A stretch of DNA of 64,000 bases from contig CAVVOF010000004.1 in assembly GCA_963749905.1 (NCBI GenBank), forward strand, positions 434,001-498,000, read 5' to 3'. Both the position numbers and the translations under genes were made by a program. The notes under the pieces are model-generated. The model had not been told where the DNA came from, searched no databases, and worked only from the letters and a program-made list of their open reading frames with translations. The DNA is from UBA10649 sp963749905. GTDB taxonomy: Bacteria > Actinomycetota > Actinomycetes > S36-B12. Numbering within the stretch: the first letter of the stretch is position 1; every line of letters begins with the position of its first letter. This document shows positions 42,845 to 60,630 of this stretch, one piece after another.

Positions 42845-43515
42845 TCGGAGGCCTCACTTTCGGTGGCAACGGCCTTCACGGACTTGCCCGTCGCCGGGCC
42901 GGCCAGGAAGGCGTCCAGCGCAGCCGACGTGAAGACGATGTTGTCGCTGCAGAGGACGTCGTAGGTGTTGAGCTGGTCGACGTACAGCACGTGGACCGCA
43001 GGAGCGTTGCGCAGGCTGAGGGCCGACACGTCGTCGTCGCGGTCGATGGCAATGAGCAGGTTGCCCTCGACGCCGAGCGACTTGATGGCCTCCAGCGCCG
43101 CCTTGGTCGACGGGGTCTGTCCCGTGACGAACTCCGTGATGACGAAGATGCGGCCGTCGCGCGCCCGATCGGAGAGGGCACCGCGCAGGGCGGCCGCCTT
43201 CATCTTCTTGGGGGTGCGCTGCGCGTAGCTGCGCGGCGTCGGGCCGTGCGCGATACCGCCGCCGGCGTACTGCGGCGCACGGATCGAGCCCTGACGGGCG
43301 CGGCCGGTGCCCTTCTGCTTGTACGGCTTGCGGCCACCGCCGCTCACCTCAGCTCGCGACTTGGTGTCGGCCGAGCCCTGGCGGGCAGCGGCGAGCTGGG
43401 CGACGACCACCTGGTGGATCAGGGGGACGTTCACCTGCACGTCGAAGATCTCGGCGGGGAGCTCGACCGTGCCGGAGGTCGTGCCCGCGGGGGTACGGAC
43501 GTCAACGGCGGTCAT
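42841..43515 (-). CDS. rplD: Ribosomal protein L4
   Basis: 224 residues. The long tunnel loop is visible (GSADTKSRAEVSGGGRKPYK then QKGTGRARQGSIRAPQ). The C-terminal fold ends with a short acidic tail (ESEASE). In E. coli L4 autoregulates the S10 operon; no such leader was recognised here. Coupled to rplC and rplW by ATGA overlaps. Confidence 0.97.
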   Translation of the reverse strand: MTAVDVRTPAGTTSGTVELPAEIFDVQVNVPLIHQVVVAQLAAARQGSADTKSRAEVSGGGRKPYKQKGTGRARQGSIRAPQYAGGGIAHGPTPRSYAQRTPKKMKAAALRGALSDRARDGRIFVITEFVTGQTPSTKAALEAIKSLGVEGNLLIAIDRDDDVSALSLRNAPAVHVLYVDQLNTYDVLCSDNIVFTSAALDAFLAGPATGKSVKAVATESEASE

Positions 43516-44162
43516 GCCTGGTTCTCCTTCACAGCGCTACGGACGAACACGAGGCCGCCCTTGGGGCCGGGGACGGCGCCCTTGATGAGCAGCAGGCCGC
43601 GCTCGGCATCGACGCCGGCGACCTTCAGGTTCTGGGTGGTCTGACGATCGCCGCCCATCCGGCCGGCCATCTTCATGCCCTTGAACACGCGACCCGGGGT
43701 GGCGCAGCCGCCGATGGAGCCGGGCGAGCGGTGCTTGCGCTGCACACCGTGGGAGGCGCGCAGGCCGTGGAAGCCGTGTCGCTTCATGACGCCGGCGAAG
43801 CCCTTGCCCTTGGTGGTGCCGATCACGTCGACCATCTGGCCGGCCTCGAAGGTCTCGGCCGAGATCTCCTGGCCCAGCGTGTACTCGGAGGCGTCATCGG
43901 TGCGGATCTCGACCAGGTGCCGCCGCGGGGTGACGCCGGCCTTGGCGAAGTGCCCGGCCTGCGGCTTGTTCACCTTGCGGGGGTCGATCGCGCCGAAGGC
44001 GATCTGGACGGCCGAGTAGCCGTCGGTCTCCGGGGAGCGGAGCTGGGTGACGACGCAGGGCCCAGCCTTGACCACGGTGACCGGGACGACGCGGTTGTTC
44101 TCGTCCCACACCTGGGTCATGCCGAGCTTCTCGCCCAGTACGCCCTTCACGTTGGTGCCCAT
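43512..44162 (-). CDS. rplC: Ribosomal protein L3
   Basis: 216 residues: GVLGEKLGMTQVWDENNRVV, VDVIGTTKGKGFAGVMKRHG, HRSPGSIGGCATPGRVFKGM. Peptidyl-transferase-centre protein. Second gene of the S10 operon. Confidence 0.98.
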   Translation of the reverse strand: MGTNVKGVLGEKLGMTQVWDENNRVVPVTVVKAGPCVVTQLRSPETDGYSAVQIAFGAIDPRKVNKPQAGHFAKAGVTPRRHLVEIRTDDASEYTLGQEISAETFEAGQMVDVIGTTKGKGFAGVMKRHGFHGLRASHGVQRKHRSPGSIGGCATPGRVFKGMKMAGRMGGDRQTTQNLKVAGVDAERGLLLIKGAVPGPKGGLVFVRSAVKENQA

Positions 44163-44198
44163 CGTTATGTGTCCTTGCCTTGAAGTCTCAGGAACGGT

Positions 44199-44507
44199 CT
44201 ACAGCTTGATTTCGATGTCGACGCCGGCCGGCAGGTCGAGTCGCATGAGCGAGTCGACCGTCTTGGGCGTCGGATCGAGGATGTCGATGAGCCGCTTGTG
44301 CGTGCGCATCTCGAAGTGCTCGCGGCTGTCCTTGTACTTGTGCGGCGAACGGATGACGCAGTAGACGTTCTTCTCCGTCGGCAGCGGCACCGGGCCCGCG
44401 ACCTGAGCGCCCGTGCGAGTCACCGTCTCGACGATCTTGCGCGCCGAGGAGTCGATGATCTCGTGGTCGTAGGCCTTGAGCCGGATGCGGATCTTCTGTC
44501 CCGCCAT
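44199..44507 (-). CDS. rpsJ: Ribosomal protein S10
   Basis: 102 residues: KIRIRLKAYDHEIIDSSARK, VAGPVPLPTEKNVYCVIRSP, HFEMRTHKRLIDILDP. Also the NusE partner in transcription antitermination. First gene of the S10 operon, 102 bases after tuf, with a terminator hairpin between. Confidence 0.98.
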   Translation of the reverse strand: MAGQKIRIRLKAYDHEIIDSSARKIVETVTRTGAQVAGPVPLPTEKNVYCVIRSPHKYKDSREHFEMRTHKRLIDILDPTPKTVDSLMRLDLPAGVDIEIKL

Positions 44508-44562
44508 GGTGGCTTGGTGTCCTTACTCGTGTAGTGCCGCTACGTGTGGGTGGTGCTTGGTT

Positions 44563-44599
44563 TTCGTGGGGGGCAGGGGGTCGCCCCGCCCCCCACGAA
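44563..44599 (-). terminator. Terminator hairpin after tuf
   Basis: Perfect 12-bp stem (44563-44574 with 44588-44599) beginning 11 bp past the tuf stop, without a U-tract. It separates the str cluster from the S10 cluster. Confidence 0.75.
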
Positions 44600-44609
44600 G
44601 TTCCGGGTG

Positions 44610-45806
<1,197 letters not shown>

Positions 45807-45841
45807 CTGAGTTCTCCCTTGTAGTTAGCCGTCCGGCGGTA

Positions 45842-45890
45842 TCGCGGATCGGTTTTCGTTCTATTCCTGTTGGTGTTGCGTGATCCGCGA
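45842..45890 (-). terminator. Inverted repeat between fusA and tuf
   Basis: Perfect 9-bp arms (45842-45850 with 45882-45890) around a 31-base loop, starting right after the fusA stop. Weak as a terminator; it may shape the high expression of tuf relative to fusA. Confidence 0.45.
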
Positions 45891-47990
<2,100 letters not shown>

Positions 47991-48033
47991 GCTCAGTTCT
48001 CCGTCTTTGTCGTAAGTCAGTGAGGTGGGTGGA

Positions 48034-48504
48034 CTACCAGCGGTAGTGCGCGAAGGCCTTGTTCGACTCGGCCATCTTGTGAGTGTCCTCGCGCTTCTTC
48101 ACCGCGGCGCCGAGGCCGTTCGATGCGTCGAGGATCTCGTTCATCAGCCGCTCGGTCATCGTCTTCTCGCGACGCTGCCGCGAGTAGCCGATCAGCCAGC
48201 GCAGGGCCAGCGTGGTGCTGCGGTTCGGCTTGACCTCGACCGGCACCTGGTAGGTGGCGCCGCCGACGCGACGGGAGCGGACCTCGAGGGTCGGCTTGAC
48301 GTTGTCGAGGGCGCGCTTGAGGGTCTGGACCGGGTCGGTGCCGGTCTTCTCGCGGCAGCCCTCGAGGGCGCCGTACACGATCCGCTCAGCGGTGGAGCGC
48401 TTGCCGTCGAGCAGCACCTTGTTGATCAGCTGCGTGACGACGGGCGACCCGTAGACCGGATCGATGACGATTGCCCGCTTGGCTGCGGGGCCCTTGCGAG
48501 GCAT
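48034..48504 (-). CDS. rpsG: Ribosomal protein S7
   Basis: 156 residues: MPRKGPAAKRAIVIDPVYGS, VTQLINKVLLDGKRSTAERI, PVEVKPNRSTTLALRWLIGY. Organises the 30S head and is the str-operon regulator in E. coli. ATG shares one base with the rpsL stop (TAATG). Confidence 0.98.
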   Translation of the reverse strand: MPRKGPAAKRAIVIDPVYGSPVVTQLINKVLLDGKRSTAERIVYGALEGCREKTGTDPVQTLKRALDNVKPTLEVRSRRVGGATYQVPVEVKPNRSTTLALRWLIGYSRQRREKTMTERLMNEILDASNGLGAAVKKREDTHKMAESNKAFAHYRW

Positions 48505-48878
48505 TAGCCCTTCTCCTTCTTCGCGCCGTAGCGGGAACGAGCCTGCTTGCGGTTCTTGACACCCTGGGTGTCAAGGGCGCCGCGGATGATCTTGTAGCGG
48601 ACGCCGGGGAGGTCGCGCACGCGGCCGCCGCGGACGAGGACGATGGAGTGCTCCTGGAGGTTGTGGCCCACACCGGGGATGTAGGCAGTGACCTCGACAC
48701 CCGAGCTGAGGCGGACGCGCGCGACCTTGCGGAGAGCCGAGTTCGGCTTCTTCGGGGTGGTCGTGTAGACGCGCGTGCACACGCCGCGGCGCTGCGGGCT
48801 GCCCTTAAGGGCCGGGGCCTTGTTCTTGGAGACCTTGTCCTGCCGGCCCTTGCGGACCAGCTGCTGGATCGTTGGCAC
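48504..48878 (-). CDS. rpsL: Ribosomal protein S12
   Basis: 124 residues from the GTG at 48878 (VPTIQQLVRKGRQDK). Decoding-centre segments TTTPKKPNSALRKVARVRLS and PGVGHNLQEHSIVLVRGGRV carry the usual lysines, with no streptomycin-resistance change visible. First gene of the str operon; a leader of about 200 nt precedes it. Confidence 0.98.
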   Translation of the reverse strand: MPTIQQLVRKGRQDKVSKNKAPALKGSPQRRGVCTRVYTTTPKKPNSALRKVARVRLSSGVEVTAYIPGVGHNLQEHSIVLVRGGRVRDLPGVRYKIIRGALDTQGVKNRKQARSRYGAKKEKG

Positions 48879-49082
48879 CTTTGCCGTCCTACCTTCTCGT
48901 CGAGTCGTTGCTGCCCTGCGGTTCTGCTCCCGACCCACGCGGTCGGGTGTGTCGCACCTCCGCCCGCGCGGCGCGACATCCAAGTAGTGGATGAACCCCG
49001 GGCGCACTCGGCACCGGGTGCGCAGCTCACGGGGAAGTAGCGCACTTCGGGATGTGCCCGACATCGCCGGGCACGAGGGACA
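48879..49082 (-). other. Leader of the str operon (no gene)
   Basis: About 200 bp between the predicted promoter and rpsL. It holds two small hairpins: TGTGCCCG/CGGGCACG at 49053-49075, right at the predicted start, and a GC-rich one near 48929-48950 (CCCGACC/GGTCGGG). No coding frame with homology was seen. Confidence 0.5.
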
Positions 49083-49112
49083 AGATTACCCGGACGGCTT
49101 CCCGAGAGTCAA
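49083..49112 (-). promoter_or_regulatory. str operon promoter
   Basis: On the minus strand TTGACT (49112-49107) and TAATCT (49088-49083) with an 18-base spacer. The -35 abuts the stem of the upstream terminator. Predicted start near 49076. Confidence 0.65.
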
Positions 49113-49147
49113 AACGGGGTCCCCCACGCTGGGTGGAGGACCCCGTT
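49113..49147 (-). terminator. Terminator after the DUF4190-type gene
   Basis: Perfect 10-bp arms AACGGGGTCC/GGACCCCGTT (49113-49122 with 49138-49147) and an inner partial stem, 34 bp past the stop of the membrane protein gene and touching the str promoter. Confidence 0.75.
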
Positions 49148-49180
49148 CACGCTCGGGATGCCCGATTCCGGGCGATATCG

Positions 49181-49750
49181 CTAGTTGCTGGAGAAGCCGC
49201 CGGCGGCGATCGCCAGCACGAAGAAGAAGACGCCGGCGACTGTCACGGCCGCCCAGAAGCCGATGTTGACCCAGGAGACGATCTTCGAGGCGGTCACCAG
49301 GCCAGCGCCCTGGATCCGTCCGCCTGAGGCGGCGATCTCCTTGCTGGCGTTGCCGGCGAGCACGATCGCCACGATCGCGGGGATCACCGGGCAGACGGCC
49401 CACGACACGATCGCGAGGATGAGCGCGATGATCGCGTTGCTGGACGTCTCGGGGGCGGGTGGGTAGGTCCCGGCCGGATAGCCGGCCTGCGGGTAGCCGG
49501 CCTGCGGATAGGCCGGCGGAGGTGCCGCGGCCCCGGCGGTCGGCCAGGCCGGGGGTGCGGCAGGGGCAGCCTGCTCCGCGGCGGGGGCAGCCTGCTCCGC
49601 GGCCGCGCCAGGCCAGACCGGCGGCGGCACCGGGGCTACGGGCTCGGGGGCCACGGGCTCGGCTGCCGGTACGGCGGTGGGTTCGGGGGTGGGCTCGGTC
49701 GGCGTCCCCGCGTCGTCGGGATTCGGGGTGACGGGCGTCTGTTCGCTCAT
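49181..49750 (-). CDS. Pro/Ala-rich membrane protein, DUF4190-like
   Basis: 189 residues. The first ~95 are low-complexity Pro/Ala/Glu with Tyr-Pro repeats (PPPAYPQAGYPQAGYPAG). Then come two hydrophobic helices, about 103-127 (IIALILAIVSWAVCPVIPAI) and 150-175 (WVNIGFWAAVTVAGVFFF), joined by a short loop with GNASKEIAASGGR. This is the DUF4190 pattern common in actinobacteria; function unknown. ATG at 49750 has GGGA just upstream. A family A palindrome lies upstream and a terminator downstream, so it is probably monocistronic. Confidence 0.7.
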   Translation of the reverse strand: MSEQTPVTPNPDDAGTPTEPTPEPTAVPAAEPVAPEPVAPVPPPVWPGAAAEQAAPAAEQAAPAAPPAWPTAGAAAPPPAYPQAGYPQAGYPAGTYPPAPETSSNAIIALILAIVSWAVCPVIPAIVAIVLAGNASKEIAASGGRIQGAGLVTASKIVSWVNIGFWAAVTVAGVFFFVLAIAAGGFSSN

Positions 49751-49786
49751 TCCCGCAGCGTACCTCCCGCCCCGACCCACCTCATT

Positions 49787-49856
49787 CCCCGTCGGTCTTG
49801 AGGTTGGTGGTCGCAAACCTTCGGTTTGCCGACCACCAACCTCAAGACCGACGGGG
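49787..49856 (-). terminator. Long palindrome after the Grx-TrxR gene (family A, copy 2)
   Basis: Near-perfect stem of about 33 bp with one bulge and a 3-base loop, starting 8 bp past the Grx-TrxR stop. Its arm CCCCGTCGGTCTTGAGGTTG continues GTGGTCG, sharing about 25 bases with the hairpin at 25561-25622. Probably a terminator; see findings. Confidence 0.75.
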
Positions 49857-49864
49857 GATCGTGG

Positions 49865-51061
49865 CTAGGTGCCGGCCTCCAACTCGTCGAGGTAGTGCCG
49901 TACCTGGAGGGCCACGGCCGCGCCCTCCCCCACCGCCGACGCCAGCTGCTTGGTCGAGCCCGACCGCACGTCCCCGGCGGCGAACACGCCCGGCACCGAG
50001 GTCTCCATCGTCCGATCCGTGGCGATGAAGCCCGCCGAGTCGAGGTCGACGAGGCCGTCGAGCCAGCCGGTGTTCGGGTCGAGGCCGATGAACACGAAGG
50101 CCCCGTTCGCCGGGTGCTCCCGAGTCCGACCGTCCGCGTCGGTCAGCCGCACCGAGGCCAGCCGCCCGTCGTCATCCGCCTCGAACGACTCCAACGTCGT
50201 GCGGGTGAGCACGGTCATCCGCTCGTGCTCGGCGACCTTGTCCTGCAGCATGCGCGAAGCCCGCGGCTCGGCGGCGCTCTCGACGATGGTGACGTGCTTC
50301 GCGAACTGCGCGAGGAACAGCCCCTCCTCGAAACCGGAGTTGCCACCGCCGAGCACGACGACCTCGTCGGCGCCCCGGTAGAAGGGCCCGTCGCACGTCG
50401 CGCAGAAGTGGATGCCGGATCCGATCAGGTCGTCCTCACCGGGGGCCCCGGTGCGGCGGTAGGTCGATCCCGTCGCCAGCAGTACGGCACCCGCAGTGAC
50501 CTCCTGGCCCGTGGACAAGGTGACGGTGAGCCGCCCGTCGACCGGCGAGACGCGGGCCACGGACACCGCTGCCAAGGTTTCGACGCCGTACCGGTGCGCC
50601 TGCTGGACGAACCGCTCGGCCAACTCGGCTCCGCCGATCCCCTCCGGGAAGCCTGGGTAGTTATCGAGGCGCTCGGTGATGCCCGCCTGCCCGCCGAGAG
50701 CCGAGCGGTCGACGACCAGCGTCCGGATGTTCTCTCGGGCCGCGTAGATCGCCGCCGTGAGGGCGGCCGGTCCCCCACCGGCGATCACCAGTCCGTACGT
50801 GGCTCCCGCGGCGGATCGGGTCAGGCCGATCCGCTCCGCGAGCTCCTCGTTCGTCGGCTCCGCAACGTGCGTGCCGTCAGGGAAGACGATCGTCGGGATG
50901 ATCTGCTTGCCGTCGTTCAGCGCCAGGACGGTGTCGATCGCGTCGGGCTCCTGCTCGAGGTCGACGTAGCGGAACGGCACTCGCTGCTCGGACAGGAACG
51001 CCTTGCTGCGGCGGCAGTCCGGGCACCAGTTCGCCCCGTAGACGACGAGAGAGTCGGACAT
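49865..51061 (-). CDS. Glutaredoxin (mycoredoxin-like)-thioredoxin reductase fusion
   Basis: 398 residues from the ATG at 51061. Residues 1-80 are a glutaredoxin fold with active site WCPDC (C13, C16) and IIPTIVFPDGTHV (cis-Pro), close to the mycoredoxin type. Residues ~88-398 are a thioredoxin-reductase-like flavoprotein: FAD motif GGGPAALTAA, redox pair C220-A-T-C223, NADPH motif VVVLGGGNSG, and C-terminal FAD motif GVFAAGDVR. An electron path NADPH-FAD-CATC-WCPDC within one chain is inferred. The in vivo thiol (mycothiol is usual in actinobacteria) and substrate are unknown. It lies alone between two terminators, downstream of rpoBC. Confidence 0.9.
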   Translation of the reverse strand: MSDSLVVYGANWCPDCRRSKAFLSEQRVPFRYVDLEQEPDAIDTVLALNDGKQIIPTIVFPDGTHVAEPTNEELAERIGLTRSAAGATYGLVIAGGGPAALTAAIYAARENIRTLVVDRSALGGQAGITERLDNYPGFPEGIGGAELAERFVQQAHRYGVETLAAVSVARVSPVDGRLTVTLSTGQEVTAGAVLLATGSTYRRTGAPGEDDLIGSGIHFCATCDGPFYRGADEVVVLGGGNSGFEEGLFLAQFAKHVTIVESAAEPRASRMLQDKVAEHERMTVLTRTTLESFEADDDGRLASVRLTDADGRTREHPANGAFVFIGLDPNTGWLDGLVDLDSAGFIATDRTMETSVPGVFAAGDVRSGSTKQLASAVGEGAAVALQVRHYLDELEAGT

Positions 51062-51159
51062 GGCGGAGTCCCTTCCATCGGACGTCAGGATCCCGGCGGC
51101 GTGGGCGGCCAGGAGCGGCTTCACCGTCTCACAGCGTCCTCGTGGCCGCCACCGCACAG

Positions 51160-51192
51160 CGAGAGGGGCCGGTCGATGACCGGCCCCTCTCG
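51160..51192 (-). terminator. rpoBC terminator
   Basis: Perfect 15-bp stem (51160-51174 with 51178-51192) and 3-base loop, 17 bp past the rpoC stop. No U-tract. Confidence 0.85.
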
Positions 51193-51208
51193 TGCGTGCG
51201 TTCGTCGA

Positions 51209-55081
<3,873 letters not shown>

Positions 55082-55145
55082 AGTGTGTGTCCTTCGCTTG
55101 TCGGTTCGTCAGTGAGTCTGGTGTGCCGTGTCCGCAGCCGGGTGG

Positions 55146-58610
<3,465 letters not shown>

Positions 58611-58742
58611 GATGTTTCCTTCCACGGAGCGCTGCATCTTCGTCGCGCTGCGCCCATGCCTGCGCCCCCGTGCCTGTCAAATCCGCGGAAGGCGGACGGC
58701 GACCGGCAAGGGTGGGAAGGTTGGAGGGCAGCGCAAAGAAGC

Positions 58743-58771
58743 AGTCTACCCATTGGGCACACCGCTGTCCA
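58743..58771 (-). promoter_or_regulatory. rpoBC promoter
   Basis: On the minus strand TGGACA (58771-58766) and TAGACT (58748-58743) with a 17-base spacer; leader of about 125 nt to the TTG start. The same GTAGACT -10 context occurs upstream of infA. A TTGACG at 58945-58940 has no good partner. Confidence 0.55.
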
Positions 58772-59015
58772 CCCCGATGGCCGGCGGTCGCTCGCCCTCG
58801 ACCCGGTCCGGGCGGCCTCGGCGGCGACAGCGGTGCTGAGCCGGGCGCTCGGGCGGGTCCTCGTCGAGCGGGCCGAAGCCCCGGGACCAGCCACGCGACA
58901 AGTCGCGTGCAAGAAAAGGGTGGACCGGTATCGCCGGAACGTCAAGCACCAGATGGGTTTTTCCACCGATCCGTGTCCAACCCGTGACCCATGGGCAGCC
59001 GTGCCCCCCACCCCT
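58772..59015 (-). other. Upstream part of the rplL-rpoB gap (no gene)
   Basis: About 240 bp between the paired palindromes and the rpoB promoter. I see no coding frame with homology and no strong repeat; it is GC-rich with a few A/T-rich patches (near 58911-58918 and 58955-58963). It may hold further promoter or activator sites. Confidence 0.4.
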
Positions 59016-59104
59016 CGTTTCTCCCGCAATACGGGACAAACGTGGCGCGAATCGGGCAAATCGGTGCGGAATTGCGCGCTTCTCCCGCCCTTGCGGGACA
59101 AACG
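59016..59104. repeat. Paired palindromes, 60 bp apart (family B, site 2)
   Basis: Unit 1 is CGTTTCTCCCG-CAATA-CGGGACAAACG (59016-59042). Unit 2 is TTCTCCCG-N6-CGGGACAA plus flanks (about 59076-59104). Spacing and layout match site 1 at 32104-32191; the reverse complement of site 1 unit 2 matches unit 1 here almost exactly, loop included. It lies between the rplL terminator and the rpoB promoter. Confidence 0.85.
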
Positions 59105-59145
59105 AAAGGGAAGGCCCGCCCCCTGAGGGGGCGGGCCTTCCCTTT
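59105..59145 (-). terminator. rplJL terminator/attenuator before rpoBC
   Basis: Perfect 19-bp stem (59105-59123 with 59127-59145) and 3-base loop, 10 bp past the rplL stop, followed on the minus strand by a T-rich stretch (CGTTTGT). It probably ends most rplJL transcripts before rpoB. Confidence 0.85.
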
Positions 59146-59155
59146 CGAAGCGGTG

Positions 59156-59545
59156 CTACTTGAGGGTGACCTTGGCGCCGGCGCCCTCGAGGGCCTCCTT
59201 GGCCTTCTCGGCGGCCTCCTTGTTGACCTTCTCCAGGATCGCCTTGGGGGCGGCCTCGACCAGGTCCTTGGCCTCCTTCAGGCCGAGGTTGGTGAGCGCG
59301 CGCACCTCCTTGATGACCGGGATCTTGTTGTCGCCAGCAGCCTCGAGGACGACGTCGAACTCGTCCTGCTCAGCGGCGGCGCCGGCGTCGCCGCCACCCG
59401 CGGGGGCAGCAGCGGCCGCGACGGCCACGGGGGCAGCCGCGGTGACGTCGAAGGTCTCCTCGAACAGCTTCACGAAGTCGGACAGCTCCAGGAGGGTCAT
59501 CTCCTTGAATGCGTCCAACAGCTCGTCGGTGCTCAGCTTCGCCAT
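59156..59545 (-). CDS. rplL: Ribosomal protein L7/L12
   Basis: 129 residues: N-terminal dimerisation region (LSTDELLDAFKEMTLLELSD), an Ala/Gly-rich hinge, and the C-terminal factor-binding domain (NKIPVIKEVRALTNLGLKEA then KDLVEAAPKAILEKV). It recruits GTPase factors to the ribosome. It follows rplJ by 44 bases. Confidence 0.98.
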   Translation of the reverse strand: MAKLSTDELLDAFKEMTLLELSDFVKLFEETFDVTAAAPVAVAAAAAPAGGGDAGAAAEQDEFDVVLEAAGDNKIPVIKEVRALTNLGLKEAKDLVEAAPKAILEKVNKEAAEKAKEALEGAGAKVTLK

Positions 59546-59589
59546 GATGGCGTCCTTTCGGGTAGATCCGGCCGAGGGCCGGGTGGGCC

Positions 59590-60266
59590 TCAGCCCTCGG
59601 TGGTCTCCTCAGCGGCGGCGTCGGCGGTTGCCTCGGCGGGTGCCACATCGGCGGTTTCTTCGGTGGTCGTCTCGGCGGGAGCCTCGACAGCAGCCTCGGC
59701 AGGTGCCTCGGGGGGGGGGGGGCAGGTGCAGCGGCCGCCGCGGCGGACGGGTCCGCCTCGAGCTTGGTCTGCAGGGCGCCCAGCGCACGGGCGGTCTTGG
59801 CCAGCGGAGCAGCGAACAGGGCAGCTGCCTGCGACTGCTTCGCCTTCATCGCGCCGGCGAGCTTGGACAGGAGCACCTCGCGGGACTCCAGGTCGGCGAT
59901 CTTCTGGATGTCGTCGGCGCTGAGCGCCTTTCCATCCATGTAGCCGCCCTTGATGATCAGGGCGGGGTTCTCCTTGGAGAACGTGCGAATCGCCTTAGCG
60001 GCATCAACGGCATCGCCCTTTACGAAGGCGATGGCGCTCGGGCCGGCGAGCAGGTCGTCGAGGCCGGCGACGCCGGCATCCTTGGCCGCAATCTTGGTCA
60101 AGGTGTTCTTGACGACCGCGTACTTCACCGTGGATCCGAGCGAACGACGCAGCGTCTTCAGCTGCGCGACGGTCAGACCCCGGTACTCCGTGAGCACTGC
60201 CGCGTTTGACTCGCGGAAGTGGTCGGCGAGCTCGGCGATGGTGTTCGCCTTGTTCGGCCGGGCCAT
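59590..60266 (-). CDS. rplJ: Ribosomal protein L10 with acidic tail (frameshift at C13)
   Basis: The L10 core is intact (MARPNKANTIAELADHFRES, LTEYRGLTVAQLKTLRRSLG, KGGYMDGKALSADDIQKIAD, and the L12-binding helix). At 59710-59722 a run of 13 C (minus strand) breaks the frame. In the shifted frame the tail reads APAEAAVEAPAETTTEETAD and ends EETTEG at a TGA at 59592-59590, an acidic tail like those of L17 and S3. Without correction the reading runs into rplL and ends at 59370 as a basic Pro-rich stretch, which is not credible. Homopolymer error is the likely cause. Confidence 0.93.
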
Positions 60267-60454
60267 GGGGCTCCTTTCGGTTTGCCCCGAGAAATCGGAA
60301 CGCCCCGGCGCAGGCGCACGGGGCGTGGGCGGCCGACGGCGTCGAAGCGCTGTCGGGGCCTTGCTCGTTCACCTACGCGGGCCGCCCGCCTTCGCGGGGC
60401 CTTCGACCGGGGGCAGTTGCCCGCACCCGGCGACCAGCGGTCTGTGGTGGGGAC
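60267..60454 (-). promoter_or_regulatory. rplJL leader (probable L10 leader region)
   Basis: About 180 nt of untranslated leader between the predicted promoter and rplJ. A 7-bp hairpin CGCCCCG/CGGGGCG lies at 60301-60325, ~35 nt before the ATG, and further GC-rich stems at 60375-60410. Autoregulatory L10-L12 binding leaders are known at this position in many bacteria; I could not confirm the kink-turn motif by eye. Confidence 0.45.
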
Positions 60455-60484
60455 AGCGTAGGGGACGGTCGGCGGCACGGCCAA
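60455..60484 (-). promoter_or_regulatory. rplJL promoter
   Basis: On the minus strand TTGGCC (60484-60479) and TACGCT (60460-60455) with an 18-base spacer. Moderate match. Confidence 0.4.
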
Positions 60485-60510
60485 ATCGCCACCCCCGCTC
60501 CCGACCGCCT

Positions 60511-60574
60511 CGTTGAGTGCGGGGTTGTTGCGGTGTCGCCCCCCGTCGAGCGCGCAACAACTCCGCACTCAACG
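60511..60574 (-). terminator. Second hairpin after the Liv-type binding protein gene
   Basis: 22-base arms (60511-60532 with 60553-60574) with one mismatch and a 20-base loop. It follows in tandem after the perfect hairpin at 60582-60621. Architecture resembles the family A palindromes, but the sequence is different. Confidence 0.7.
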
Positions 60575-60581
60575 AAGAGGA

Positions 60582-60621
60582 CGAAGGGGTGGGACCGGAC
60601 GATGCCGGTCCCACCCCTTCG
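60582..60621 (-). terminator. Terminator after the Liv-type binding protein gene
   Basis: Perfect 17-bp stem (60582-60598 with 60605-60621) and 6-base loop, 9 bp past the stop codon. No U-tract. Confidence 0.85.
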
Positions 60622-60630
60622 CTGCGCCTG

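Noticed and set aside
48504..48878. Possible streptomycin-resistance change in rpsL
   Set aside because: The PKKPNS segment has the usual lysines, and no change is apparent in the VGHNLQEHS segment.
59370..59589. Long L10 reading that continues into rplL (298 residues)
   Set aside because: The extension is the out-of-frame image of the acidic tail and of rplL. It begins exactly at the 13-base homopolymer.
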